This document shows positions 1 to 10,741 of a stretch of DNA of 36,313 nt, piece by piece (the first letter of the stretch is position 1; every line of letters begins with the position of its first letter). The stretch spans positions 1 through 36,313 of the forward strand of contig JAYMSP010001096.1 of the NCBI GenBank assembly GCA_036897095.1, written 5' to 3'. Both the position numbers and the translations under genes were made by a program. This stretch comes from Plantago elongata. Lineage: Eukaryota > Streptophyta > Magnoliopsida > Lamiales > Plantaginaceae. The notes under the pieces are model-generated. The model did not search any database. It saw nothing but the letters and a program-made list of their open reading frames with translations, and was not told where the DNA came from.

Positions 1-9
1 TTTGGGCAG

Positions 10-50
10 AAAAAAAAAAAAAAAAAAAAGTGGGGGGGGGGGGGGGGGGG
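10..50. repeat. Homopolymer pair: 20 A then 19 G
   Basis: Twenty A (10-29), GT, then nineteen G (32-50). In the other LTRs this position is a short C-rich tract (CCCCCCACCCCC-like) followed by unique sequence. Either slippage has expanded it or base-calling or assembly has failed here. Confidence 0.9.
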
Positions 51-844
51 TGAATAGCCTCTTCAAACTTTTATCGATAAACACTTTTTCTCATAAACGG
101 GAGGGTTTCTGATACTTAAAGTCAAAGAGTGGAAGACTTTGTGATAGATTAATGAGTTTTGTGCTTTGCTGTAATAATGTGTGAGTGTGTGTTATGCTTG
201 AAAGATAAACACGAATAAATAAATAACACAACAAGTATAGTAGTATCCGGCCTCCAGCTAATCCACTCAGGCCTAAAATTCACTAGAATAGATAATTGAG
301 TTCTCCTTACAATAATCATATTCTAAGATCCCTACAAGCAAATGGTTCACAACTAAATGTTCCCCCAGAGTTGTTCCCTAGCTCCTCGAGCCAAGTACTT
401 CTTGAACTCAAAATAACCTTAGAGTTATTCCTTGATTCAAAAATCAAGTACTTCATATACTCCATGCCTTGATGGTGTTGGTTATAGGTTGATTGCCAGG
501 AAAGCTTCTCGTATAACTTTTCAGTTATGTTTATAAAGAGCTTTGAAGAGATAGAACTACTTGATACACTTGTTCAATGTATGGTAACTTCTATTTTAAT
601 GACCCAAGTAATTGGTACCCGTTCTAGAGAATGAGCTTCAAAATGGCATCTGAGAGTTCAACACTTTCATGAATAACAATCTCTTATTATAGGTTCAGGA
701 CACTTAGAACTACTAGTGATTCTTCGAGCTTTTTGGTCGCAACAGTAAGCTTTGAGAATGGTAGTGAGATGCTTGAGAGAATACCTGCTTGAAAGTAGAT
801 ATGAGCGTAGTTCGTGTGTGTATTTCTCTACTTCTAAGTGGTGA

Positions 845-854
845 TATTTATAGA
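845..854 (-). promoter_or_regulatory. LTR TATA-like box (minus-strand LTR)
   Basis: On the minus strand this reads TCTATAAATATCACCACTT, the same block as at 3041, 21164 and 23950 in the sister LTRs. Conservation in all four copies and its mid-LTR position support it as the retrotransposon core promoter; the transcription start is not visible. Confidence 0.6.
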
Positions 855-1642
855 TGAATTTGAGAGTCGTTTGAATAGATAGACAAACTCAAAATTCAAT
901 CTGTTTATATCTCGAAATGAGTACTAAAAAGTCCCCTTCTCATTTTCAGAGAGAACTATGCATTGAGCGACATTTCTTCCGGTGTAATAAATGCATTGTA
1001 CTATTTTTTGTCCTGTAATCTCAACGGACTCATGAGCTTTCTGAGAGCTAGCATGCTCATGTTCTCGATGATGTCATATGTTCAGAGACTTGTTTGTGCA
1101 AATAATACACTATACAATATGATCCCTGACCATAGTTTTCATAAACATTGTGCAATCTTTAGCCTTCAATCTTTGATTAAAATCAATTGCTAGTTACCTG
1201 TTTCAAGACCATCTTCAAAATATAAAATAACATTCAGAGACCTAATAATCCTATACAAGTTTTACTAGACTAACATACTAAGTGATTTCATCTTTTACAA
1301 CGTTCAAGTGAACTAAGAGTACTAGTCACCTTTATATACTAAGATAAGTCTTATGGTGATTGATAAAAAATTACTAACAAATATTTTTAACAAATGTCCA
1401 CGTTTTTCTTGAAACAATAAGTCCGTGTCCAAATAAATTATTTAGAGATCACCTCTCATGAGACTTGTCCCTTGAAAAAATATGACCGATAGTATAACTT
1501 TTATATTTTTCTAAATTCAAAATTCGATAAAAAGAAATACAAAAAAATGGTCCCTTAAAATTTAAGTCATCTAACCAAAGTGGGCGTGAGGGGGGGGGGG
1601 TAGGGGGGCCTTCCCCCACAACTCCTCCCACAGTGGTCGACC

Positions 1643-1697
1643 TAAATTAATATAATATTGTAACTGGACGAAGCATAAATTAGTATAATGTTGTAAC
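1643..1697. repeat. 33-bp direct repeat, about two copies
   Basis: TAAATTAATATAATATTG at 1643 recurs as TAAATTAGTATAATGTTG at 1676, each followed by TAAC. The period is 33 bp. Confidence 0.6.
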
Positions 1698-1892
1698 ACA
1701 TAAATACTCTATTTAATTTAAAATTTTGAGACCTAGCATGTGATGAACTCATTTAAGTAAATATAAGTGGGCACTTATCGATGTTGAGAACTTCATTTAA
1801 ATTAGATTGAGTTCATTTGTAATATTTATGTAAAATAGACTTTAATTACAAAAAAGAATATTTATTATTTGTTGTAATTCGGAGCCCTGATG

Positions 1893-2075
1893 CAATCCAA
1901 CAAAATTAATTCATCGTTTAAAAAAAAGTTTCTCCAGTTAAATTTCGATCGTAAATCAATCCAACATAATAAACTCATCGTTCAAAACAATTAGTTCATC
2001 TTCTCCATTTAAATTCAGTGCTCTAATCCAACCCCAACTAAATCATTTATCATCAAGAGAATTAAAAAACAACGA
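1893..2075. repeat. Degenerate tandem repeat, period about 64 bp
   Basis: CAATCCAAC...TTCATCGTT...TTCTCCA...TTAAATTTC at 1893 recurs from 1957 with substitutions. A third, weaker TAATCCAACC copy begins near 2034. Confidence 0.5.
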
Positions 2076-2468
2076 TAACCGATATCTCTTCTCCATCTTC
2101 ATTAATTGAAATCGGAACATATTAATTTGCACTTTTTTTTTTTGAAACGTCATAATAATTCGCACTTAATAAAAACTAATTCAACAAAAAAAAAAGATAA
2201 TTCATTATCAGGAACAACGATAATACTGAACTTCATTTTATATACCTTTTTTATTATTTGTAATTATATGTCATAATAACACGCTATGCGTGTTTTTACG
2301 TTTTAGAATAAGTTATTATGTGTTTGGTTTTATAGTAAATGAGATTTCGTATACAACTCAATTTAGTAAAGGTTTGAATGACACGTTAACCCGACTATAC
2401 AATTTTTTATCACTTATTTTTGTGTTAATTGTTTGTTTATGATTTGGGACAACAAATATGTACTTGTG

Positions 2469-3786
2469 TGTTAGGAATATCTGTTAGTATTTTGATCAGT
2501 CAGCACAATGACTTATCCTAGTTTTAGAAAGGTGTTTAGTACTCTAGGTCACTTGACCATTGTAAAAAAGAAATACACCAAGTATAATAGTTTTTAGAAA
2601 CCTTGTAATAGGATGTTAGGTCACTGAATGTAATTTTATTTTAGTTCGAAGAAGGTCAAGAAGGAGGAATTCAAGCAAAGGAGAAAATATTTTGCACAAA
2701 GGTATCTGAAGACAATGGAGGAAAGTCTCCTCAGATAGTTGCTTCCAGAAATCTATGTATAGACTTGTTTTTTGTTCATAAAACAAAGTCACAACTAAGT
2801 TTCTGAGACAACAAGTTTCTGAGAGATGGAACATGTGAAGCTTCCATAAAGCTGCCTGCATCCGTTGAGACTACAAGACGAAATATAGTACACTGCATTT
2901 AATGCTGGAAAGAAATGTTACTATCCTTCTGCAGAAAACTCTGAAAAGAGATAAACGCATGGGAGTACTAATTTCAAGATATGAATGGATTGAATTTGAA
3001 ATATGTCTATCGGATACTATTCAAGTGACTATCAAATTCATCTATAAATATCACCACTTAGAAGCTGAGAAATACACACACACCATACGAATTACGATCA
3101 TATCAAGCAAGTATCCTCCCAAGCATTATTATTACAATTCTCCTCGCTATTTGTTGCGACTAACAAGCTCGAGAATTCATTAGTAGTTCTAAGTGTTCTG
3201 ATCCTTCTACAAGTAATGTAATCTTTAAAGCGTTGAATTACTAGATAACTATTTGAGATTTATTCTCTTGAACAAATCTCACAAACTTGGGTCAGTTAAA
3301 GGAGAACCTACCATATATTGAACAAGTATATCTAGTAGTATCATCTCTTCAAGCTCTCTGGACATAACTGAAAAGTTATAAAGAGAATCTTACCTGACAA
3401 ACATCATAACCAACACCATCAAGGCGTGGAGTACAAGAAGTAATTGATTTGGGAAATTAATGAATAACTCCAAGGTTATCTTGAGTACAGGAAGTACTTG
3501 GCTCTTGGAGCTGGGTAACACCTCAGGGGGAACATTTAGTTGGAAACCATTTGTTATAGGAATCTTAGAATAGGATCAACTGTAAGGAGAACTCAATTAT
3601 CTGTTCAAGTGGATTCTAAGTCTCTAAAGGCCGAGTGGATTAGTTGGAGGATTACGCCACCTCCAGATACCACTATCAGATACCTTCAAGTATCTGAGAA
3701 ATCATGTTTATCGATAAAAGATTGAAAAGACTATTCACCCCCCCACCCCCTCTAGTCTTTTCATTTACCTTTATCTGGGACCAACA
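2469..3786 (+). mobile_element. 5' LTR of the Copia element
   Basis: It begins TGTTAGGAATATC and ends GGACCAACA, with the primer-binding site two bases beyond. It aligns throughout to the 3' LTR, with two clear differences. A tandem duplication of a ACAAGTTTCTGAG-type unit lies near 2810. A deletion of about 127 bp at 3676/3677 corresponds to 21797-21923 of the 3' LTR, with a TAT shared by both break points. The 61-aa and 93-aa ORFs inside it are fortuitous. Confidence 0.93.
3041..3050 (+). promoter_or_regulatory. TATA-like box of the 5' LTR
   Basis: TCTATAAATA followed by the CACCACTTAGAAGCTGAG block conserved in the family. This would drive the genomic transcript; no start site can be fixed from sequence alone. 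Confidence 0.6.
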
Positions 3787-3788
3787 AG

Positions 3789-3799
3789 TGGTATCAGAG
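3789..3799 (+). other. Primer-binding site, initiator Met-tRNA type
   Basis: TGGTATCAGAG lies two bases after the 5' LTR terminus. It matches the complement of the 3' end of plant initiator methionine tRNA, the usual primer for minus-strand DNA synthesis in plant Copia elements. Confidence 0.9.
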
Positions 3800-3902
3800 A
3801 AGCGGAGAATCCCAAGCCTTTTGCACTGAACCTCGATCCCCCATATAGGTAAAGGTTTTTGTCGCTTTTCGAGGACTTTAATTGTGTATTAAGTGTGCAG
3901 GT

Positions 3903-4941
3903 ATGTCTCTAAGTGATGCTCCGGTTCTAAAACCCGAGAATTACGGGAAATGGAAGAACAACATGATGTTGCATCTTGAAGCAATCAGTGATGAGATGAT
4001 CTACGTCATCAAGGAAGGACCAATCAAAGTCAGACAGCTCAAACATGTTATTGGAGTACCTGATGGTTAGAGAAACGCTGATGCTGAAGGTAGTGAGACT
4101 TCTACTAGTGATAGTGGTCATGTTGCTGATGGACAAGTGGAGTATGAAGACAAACCTCGTGAACTCTGGACATCGGAAGATGCAAAGAGACACAGGTTGG
4201 ATGGTCAAGCTTGTAACATCATCATTCTATCGACACCTGAGCATATACAGTGCAAACTGTGGTGTAAAAAAGATGGTGAAAGTTTCCTGGAAATTTATTG
4301 AAGAAATTTGTGTCAGAACTGAGAAAACCAAGGATATAAGTTCGAGGTTTTGAAGTTAAAATTCCAAAGCTTCAAGCAGGGTCCCACTGAAACTCTAAAA
4401 GAACTTGATTTTTGGTTTACTGCTCCCATGAGTGATATGGCTGCACTTGGAGAAAGTGACAGATACGCAAATTTTGAGAAGGTGAAAACCATCGTCAGAA
4501 GTTTGAACCAGAATTGGGAGCTTACTCAGTACTTCTACTTCAATTAGGGAATGCCTCAAGTCACTCTAGTATAACTCTTTTCACATTAGCCACAGTAAAC
4601 TATGAGATAACCCAACCAGGATTGGTTGCAGATGAAAAGTTGCAAAGTGTTACTATAGTTACCCAAGGTACTTCTGAAAAGAAGGATACAAGGAAGTGTC
4701 TGGAGAAAAGACTCTTGCAGTGCGTCACATACATAAATGTGTGAGTCAAGAGATTGAAAGGAGCTAAGCAAAAGAGAAGCTGAAGAAGCATCTCGGTCCT
4801 AACTATCATCAGTATAAGAACATTCAAATGAACAACTCTTTGAACAATCCTGCTCAGAAAGTTGTTAGTACTCAAGTTGCTAAGATTGGAAATGATATCT
4901 GCTTTTATTGTTAGAAACTCAGTCACTTTAAACGTGATTGT
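3903..4941 (+). pseudogene. gag: Copia gag core with CCHC zinc knuckle, broken
   Basis: Gag forms the cytoplasmic particle that packages retrotransposon RNA. The ATG at 3903 opens MSLSDAPVLKPENYGKWKNN, matching the N-terminal 'xxNYxxWK' start of plant Copia gag proteins. Similarity continues through PRELWTSEDAKRHRLDGQA, with a stop at 4069 and frame changes near 4069, 4290 and 4545. The 4350-4547 piece carries the typical 'ETLKELDFWF...ANFEKVKTIVRSL' region. A CX2CX4HX4C zinc knuckle lies at 4900-4941, but a TAG replaces a codon directly after its second cysteine. An upstream in-frame ATG at 3882 is possible; 3903 fits the family start better. At least four lesions make it non-coding as it stands. 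Confidence 0.85.
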
Positions 4942-6396
4942 CCTACTTTTAAGAAGCTTAAGACGGGTGACAAAAAGGAGAGAAGAAATTTCAAGAGAAC
5001 TGAGAGGGCATTGCTCACTGAAGAGAGAAAGATGATCCAAATTCAACTTGATGCTTTGGATATTGAGTCAGATTCTGAAGATGAGGATTCAGAAGACTCA
5101 AATTTACCATCACCAGAATTGTGCAGGATTACTGACGATGTTATCGACTTTAGCCTAAAGAAGAATGATTTGTGTGGAGTTGATGAGATTGTAGGTCCCG
5201 ACATCTCAAACATTGAAGAATGCCTTATGGCTGATGAGGTAATAAACACATCACAATTCTTGTACTATGAAAGTGATGATGACGGCATTAAGGATTTGGA
5301 ATTGGTCAAGAGTGAACTTGATCAATATGAGAGAGAATTTTTTGTTGCTAAGTCAAAGACCAAAATTCTGGAAAAATGCAAAGAAACTCTTGAAAAAGAG
5401 GTTTCTGATTTGACCATGGTATATGTGATTAAGGACGCTGAAATAGCATCACTAAAAATTCTCATGAGCTAGCCTTGAAAGAGCTAAATGAGAAGTTGGA
5501 GAAACTTCTTTCTGAAAATGATGAACTCAGAAAGAAAGAGGTTTCTTTAAAATTATTTGTCAAAGCTAGTGACACTCTCATGGAGGTTCAATCATATTTG
5601 AGAAACCCTTCTGAGAAAGGATGACTTGGACTTGATGCTCAATCAAGTAATTCCACTCCTCTGAAGAAGAGTGATGGAAGGTTGACCTTTGTGAAAAGTA
5701 TACAGAAAGGTTCCAAAGAAACCTATAGCATTGGTCAAAAAGCCAAGGTTCTTGACAAAGGTAAAGCAGTTGCGACCAAACCTTTAAAGGAACAACAAGT
5801 CCCAAAGAAACAAGTGGAAAAAGTTTCTGAAAAGAAACATGATCCTCTAACTTGTGATCATCCACAATGTTGTATCACTAGGAAGGGAAGCATCGCCGGT
5901 TTTGGTGTATTTCCTACTGTACCATTTTATGGATATAGGGATGATGCAGAAACTAGTGACGCTGTTGAAAATCGTGTTCAGAAAGCCAGTGGTGCTCGAA
6001 TGGTATTGGTTATCGTGCTATTGGGAAAGTCCTCATGCAACAATATAAGGAAGGATAAGAGCGATGGTGGAAAGCTAGAATTGCTTATAGAAATTACCAG
6101 AAGTGGAAACAATCCCAAGCCACTGAAAATCTAAATGTCAAAGCTAGAAGAAACTTGGCCAGGAAGACTAGGCTTGCTGAAAAGCAATCTCTGAAACCTG
6201 ACAGGTCTCTGAAGCCACCACGAGGAACACCAATGAACATTCCAAGAAGGAAGATTGATCTGAAATCCAATGATACCAGAATTCCTCCTTATGTTCCAAG
6301 TAGACAAAAATCTATTCCTAAAAGATTCTTTCAAAAATGGATTCCCACAGGAAGAGTGTTGAGTCTAAATGGTTATATTTCTGAAGCACGAACTTA
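4942..6396 (+). pseudogene. Copia gag-pro linker: acidic, lysine-rich and coiled-coil-prone
   Basis: This is the long low-complexity linker between the zinc knuckle and protease that is usual in SIRE-type polyproteins. The open segment 5011-5472 is very acidic near its start (runs such as SDSEDEDSEDS), then turns heptad-like with Glu, Lys and Leu (ELVKSELDQYEREF; KCKETLEKEVSDL), suggesting a coiled coil. A stop at 5470 and frame changes separate it from a basic, Lys/Pro-rich segment (5682-6134) and another short basic segment (6155-6396). I see no catalytic motif. Reading these as pieces of one linker rather than separate genes is an inference from frame continuity and position. Confidence 0.7.
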
Positions 6397-6414
6397 ACTC
6401 TTGTTTCCTGTTTT

Positions 6415-6840
6415 GTGCAGAATGCGTTTTGGACTAAGGCTCAATGTATATTTCATAGTGGATGCGGGAAGCACATGACAGGAGACAAAGCAAACTTGGT
6501 TGATTACAGAACATGTAACACAAGAACAAATATCAGGTTTGTTGGAGGAGAATTAAATCCTTCTATAGGATTCGGTAATGTCAAATCGGGGTCCCTTACG
6601 ATCTCTGACGTATTACATGTTAAAGGTTTGAAATATAATCTTCTAAGCATGAGCCAGTTTGCAAATAGGGGATATTCGGTGAAGATAAAATCGAAGTTCT
6701 GTAAATTGATTGACAATGAGTCAAAGCACACAATCTTGGTTGCTAGGCGGAAAGGAAGTCTATATGTCGCTGATTGGAAATCTGCCACAACTGAAAAATG
6801 TGTCATGGTGAGTCAACCTGGTCACACTGAAGAACACTGA
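6415..6840 (+). pseudogene. pro: Copia aspartic protease and start of GAG-pre-integrase, active site lost
   Basis: This domain would cut the gag-pol polyprotein. An open 141-codon stretch carries SGCGKHMTGDK (from 6457), the family's protease signature, and later the conserved LHVKGLKYNLLSMSQF. The residue expected to be the catalytic aspartate, just before SGC, is histidine (CAT at 6454-6456), so the protease should be dead even apart from other lesions. A TGA at 6838-6840 closes the frame just before the LWHKRMSH motif that starts the zinc-binding part of the integrase. The TTTTGTGCAG at 6411-6420 is part of the coding continuum. Confidence 0.88.
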
Positions 6841-7758
6841 TTATGGCACAAGAGAATGAGTCACTTAAATTTCAAAACTCTGAACAAACATGCCAAGAAA
6901 GAGTTAGTGGTTAGATTACCTAACACAAAATTCAGAAAGGACGGTGTCTGTTCTGCTTGTTAATTGGGGAAACAATCCCAACCTTCTTTCCACACTGCTA
7001 CTATTACACATGGATCTTTTTGAATCATTTGTAACTAGTTATGCAGGCAAGAAGTATTGTCTAGTTGTTGTAGATGACTTCTCTAGGTTTACCTGAGCTG
7101 TCTTTCTTAAACAAAATTCTGATGCTAGGTGGAAATACCAAACTTGCTGAATAAGCTTGAAGTCATGAAAAATGACAAGGTATCTGCAATCAGAATAGAC
7201 CATGATACTGAATTTGTCAACCAGTACATAAAATATCTTTGTACCTGTAAAGATATACAACATCAAATATCTTCTGTAAGAACACCACAACAAAATGGTG
7301 TTGCTAAAAGGTAGAATAGGACCCTTAAAGAAGCTGCAAGGACTATGCTAGCTGACACTGAAATAAATGAAGCTTATTGGGGTGAAGCTGTAAACACAAC
7401 ATGCTACACTCAGAACAGATGTTTGATACACAAACACCATGACATAACTCCTTATGAGCTTTTGGTTGGTAGACCTCCTAATATCAAACATTTGAGTGTG
7501 TTTGGTTGTAGATATTTTGTTCTTAACAATGGAAAATAATATTTGAGAATATTTCTACCAAAGGCAGATGAAGGTGTATTTCTTGGTTATTCTATGAATA
7601 GCAAAGCCTACAGAGTATACAACAAGAGAACAGAGAAGATTGAAGAATCAGTTCATGTAGTATTCTATGAAGGAAGCAAGAAAATACCCCTTGATGAAGA
7701 ACTCTCAGATAGATTCAAAGAACTCTTGATTAAGGATTCTGAAGAAGAACCCTCATAA
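6841..7758 (+). pseudogene. int: Copia integrase (HHCC and DDE core), multiple stops
   Basis: This would insert the cDNA into chromosomes. WHKRMSHLNF and a later CSAC supply the N-terminal HHCC zinc site. The DDE core follows: VVVDDFSRFT (first Asp near 7073), then IRIDHDTEFVN (second Asp kept; the usual Gly is Asp), then TPQQNGVAKR. The catalytic glutamate position is lysine (AAA at 7306-7308), with a TAG two codons on (7312-7314). Other stops include TGA at about 7094 where the family has Trp, and TAA at 7540. The C-terminal GKxxP-type tail is readable: KHLSVFGCRYFV, then FLGYSMNSKAYRVYN. The 7129-7758 region also lacks some residues between the first and second Asp. Confidence 0.9.
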
Positions 7759-8237
7759 AGGAGAAACTCTATCATTAATATTGAGGATGAGTCTGACGAA
7801 GAAAAGTATGATGTGCCTAGTAACAACTAGATGAATCTTAGACATGGTGAAGAAATTCCTATGAGGATTCCATAAATGGAAACTGAGAATCTTTCTGGAA
7901 ATAACCTTTCTGAAAGTCGTATTCCAGAAATCTCTCACACTGAATAAGTGTCTGGTATTTACCGCACTTCAAATGTAGAAAATATCACTTATACGTACTG
8001 AAGAAGTATCAAGTCATAATCGTAGTGATTCACATTCAGATCACATAGATAATAACCCTACTAGTTCAAAGTCAATTCTGAAATGGATTAGAGATCATCC
8101 TGCAAAGGATGTGATTGGCCCAGTTGATCAAGGTGTTAGAACTAGGAGAGCAATAGCTGAAAATGTTGATTCTTTCTTTGGTTGTTTTATCACAGAAATT
8201 GAACCTAAGAGTATTGAGGATGCATTAAAGATCAAGA
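7759..8237 (+). pseudogene. Copia integrase-RT linker, degenerate
   Basis: This stretch joins integrase to RT. It is Ser/Glu/Asn-rich with many stops and no recognised catalytic motif, as usual for this variable linker. The 8111-8299 open piece holds the conserved lead-in to RT: RTRRAIAENVD, then [16 protein letters not shown] frameshift close to 8240 separates that lead-in from the RT frame. Confidence 0.7.
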
Positions 8238-8975
8238 CTGGATCTTTGCAATGCAAGAAGAGTTGGATCAATTTGAGAGAAACAAGGTCCGGAAACTAGT
8301 TCCATTTATAGAAGGAATATATGTGATTGGAACTAAGTGGATTTTCAGAAACAAGATGAATGAGTCTGGTGAAATAACCAGAAATAAAGCAAGGTTGGTT
8401 GCCAAGGGATTTACCCAGACTGGAGGCTTAGATTTTGATGAGTCATATGCACCAGTTGCAAAATTGGATGCAATCAGACTATTTCTAGCCTTTGTAGCTC
8501 ATAATGACTTTAAAGTTTACCAAATTGATGTTAAGAGTGCATTTCTAAATGGTGAACTTGCATAGGAAGTTTATGTTGATCAAAGATCAGGCTCTGAGGT
8601 TTCCTCAGAAAGTAGAATGGTTTATAAGTTACAGAAAGCTCTATATGGACTGAAACAGGCTCCAAGATTATGGTATGACACTTTGGCCAAAAACCTTCTG
8701 GAAAGTGGTTTTAAGAAAGGTGAAGTTGATAAAACTGTATTTACCTTAAACCATGATGGGAAACTACTTTTAGTTCAAGTATATGTTGATAACATTATAT
8801 TTGGATCTAAAGACAAGCAACTTTGTAATGACTTTGCTGATCTCATAAAGAGAAAATTTGAGATGAGAAGGGAGAATTGAACTACTTCCTACGGTTGCAA
8901 GTCAAGCAGCTTGATGATGGAATATTCATTAATCAAACAAAGTATGCAAGGGATATGCTCAAAAAGTTTAATCTG
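8238..8975 (+). pseudogene. rt: Copia reverse transcriptase (RVT_2 type), active site altered
   Basis: The conserved Copia RT blocks appear in order: [66 protein letters not shown], then LQKALYGLKQAPRLWYD. A TAG at 8563-8565 falls where the family has a Glu or Gln after NGEL. The polymerase catalytic box reads YVDN at 8782-8793, where the family has YVDD: the second metal-binding Asp is Asn (AAC 8791-8793). A TGA at 8878 and a frameshift separate the following FLRLQVKQLDDGIFINQ block. The protein can be recognised over its whole length but cannot work. Confidence 0.92.
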
Positions 8976-9756
8976 AAGCCTTCTGAAAATAATGCTAAGA
9001 TATCTATGAGCATAGGAACCAAAATGACTTATATTGAATCTAACAAGAGTGTTGAAGAACATAAGTATAGGAAATTGATAGGTTCACTCCTCTACCTTAC
9101 TGCAAGCAGACCTGATATTCAATATGCAGTTGGTGTGTGCTAGATTTCAGACAAATTCTATGCAATCACACTACAACATTGCTATGAAAATATTAAGGTA
9201 TGTGAAAGGTACTGTAGAAGTTGGGTTGTGGTATCCGAAGGATAGTGGTTTGAGTTTGGTTGGATATTCAGATAATGACTATGTTGGATCTATGCTTGGT
9301 AGGAAAAGTACCTCAGGGAACTTGTTAGTTTCTGGGAACTAGACTTTTCTCATGGTTTAGTAAGAAGTAAAATTCAATTGCTACTTCTACCATAGAGGCT
9401 AAATATATTGTCGCTGGGTTTTGTGCTTCACAAATTTTGTGGATACAACAACAACTCAGAGACTATGGACTCAATGAAGAGAAAAATATCATTATGACTA
9501 CACAAGTGTTGTTGCGATTACTCAGAATCAGTTTCATGCTAGAACCAAGCACTTTTATGTTAGACACCACTTCATCAGAGACCATGTTGAGAAGGACAAT
9601 ATAGAGATACTCAAGGTTGGCATGGAAGCCCAACTTGTAGATATCTTCACTAAACCATTGCAAGAAAGCATATTCTTGAATATGAAGCATAATCTTGGAT
9701 TGATTGAGTTACCGAAGACTGAAAAGAAGCTAAGTTTTATGAGAACAAAGTTATAG
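8976..9756 (+). pseudogene. Copia RT connection and RNase H, broken
   Basis: The connection domain reads YRKLIGSLLYLTASRPDIQY. The frame then shifts near 9140, and RNase H resumes with LRYVKGTVEVGLWY and GYSDNDYVGS...RKSTSG. Stops at about 9340 and 9358 interrupt it before a recognisable C-terminal part (TKHFYVRHHFIRDHV; LVDIFTKPL) that ends in a TAG at 9754-9756, a natural pol C-terminus. The usual AEAEY motif reads IEAKY here. RNase H would remove RNA from the RNA-DNA hybrid. Four or more lesions. Confidence 0.88.
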
Positions 9757-9768
9757 AGAGTTGCTAAG

Positions 9769-9851
9769 TTTCTGAAACGGGTATCCAGATACTCTATGGC
9801 ATTATGGTACAAAGAACTCCAAATTTCTGAAACGGGTATTCAGATACTATG
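9769..9851. repeat. 55-bp direct repeat downstream of pol
   Basis: TTTCTGAAACGGGTATCCAG at 9769 recurs as TTTCTGAAACGGGTATTCAG at 9824, each followed by ATACT. A weaker GGTATCTGAGACGGG follows near 9867. Confidence 0.7.
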
Positions 9852-10339
9852 GAAGTGTATTTTTGGTATCTGAGACGGGAACTCGAAAAGGTGTAATAAA
9901 ACTTTCGTGCGAGGGAAGAAAATAGTACACAAGTACAATTCTCTGAAGACAAACTATGTCTAGGTTTATGTGTTTTTACCATTTATATGATAACACACAT
10001 AAAACAAGACTTGATCTCAGAAAGATAAGTCCAAAGGTTTTATCTTGTCCCACGATAAGAGTGACTTGTGATTACATCAAGCAAAAATTCCATAATGAGG
10101 GCACTGTAAAATTTGTTGATTGATATCATTGCTGGAGAAGCATTGATAGCCATCACTGAAAATTTCACTTTGTCTCAACGGTTGAGATTAAACGGTGAGA
10201 TAATACTGACGGTAGAGAGATAGTTATGGCCCCACTTACATTTAATGCAAAGTGTTATTTGTTACCACGCCAATGCATTGTACGCAATAACAAATGCATA
10301 TCGTATGTATGTATTTTGTAACTGTTGTTATTCTAATTC

Positions 10340-10350
10340 TATATATAAAG
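10340..10350 (+). promoter_or_regulatory. Possible internal TATA box for the 3' envelope-like gene
   Basis: TATATATAAAG lies about 19-29 bases before the Gypsy LTR insertion. Skipping that insertion, a roughly 180-base leader with CT-rich stretches follows and leads to the ATG at 13967. Spacing and composition fit a core promoter of a separate transcription unit. No other promoter element is recognised, and AT-rich plant DNA gives TATA matches by chance. Confidence 0.35.
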
Positions 10351-10741
10351 GATTTAGAGAAAATACAATGTAAGCCCCAACCTAGTCCGGACGTCAAGAA
10401 AAATGCCGAACTTCCAAATATTTCAAAATAGATAAATACTAATTATTACAAAACCCGAATATAATTTTATAAGTTGAAAACATAAAGAAAACCCAAGTCG
10501 TTACACGTGGTAGTAGCACACAACCAACACCCAACCCAACAGCTAAGCTACTCGCACCCTTCTTCGTGCTCTTGTCCTGGAAAAAACGTTATTGAAACGA
10601 GAGAGGGTTAGTCATACGACTAAGTGAGAATAATCAGGCATGGATGGAATGCGTGTATGAACATGTTTAATGCAGCAATCCACCTCGTCAAAATAGTCAT
10701 GCATGTGTTTAAAAGTCATGCAAAACAGAATTAAAACAGGC

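Larger units (their letters stand above)
1..1392 (-). mobile_element. Copia-family LTR, minus orientation, clipped at the window edge
   Basis: The reverse complement of this stretch is collinear with the solo LTR at 23382-24822 and, less closely, with the LTRs at 2469 and 20609. Read on the minus strand it starts near 1392 with a TGTTA terminus. It has a TATA-like box at 845-854, just before the conserved CACCACTTAGAAG block shared by all four copies, and runs to a C-rich tract that here becomes a 19-base homopolymer. The last 30 or so bases expected before the CCAACA terminus are replaced by a T run (A on the plus strand). No internal Copia sequence is adjacent at 1393 on the 5' side, so this is either a solo LTR or the 3' LTR of an element whose body is absent. 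Orientation and family are seen directly; solo status cannot be decided because the window ends. Confidence 0.88.
1393..2468. other. AT-rich intergenic stretch, no gene seen
   Basis: No supported ORF or RNA gene. It holds a G-rich patch (1590-1608, with an 11-base G run), two degenerate tandem repeats (separate entries), several A or T runs, and GC-poor sequence up to the Copia 5' LTR. The five bases before the LTR are TTGTG; no matching copy is found on the far side, because the 3' LTR end is missing. Confidence 0.7.
9757..10368 (+). other. Copia region between pol and the envelope-like gene
   Basis: Non-coding. It holds a 55-bp-period direct repeat (9769-9851) and later a TATA-like box (10340-10350) just before the Gypsy LTR insertion at 10369. 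With the inserted LTR left out, this leads straight into the leader at 13795. Confidence 0.6.

Noticed and set aside
963..1193. 76-codon plus-strand ORF
   Set aside because: Antisense to the U3 part of the minus-strand Copia LTR.
2260..2320. Helitron-like end (CACGCTATGCGTGTTTTTAC, a small hairpin)
   Set aside because: No matching TC start, CTRR terminus or AT target could be placed; a single short hairpin is not enough.
9769..9875. CRISPR-like array
   Set aside because: Only two good repeats and one weak repeat in a plant retrotransposon; a simple tandem duplication.
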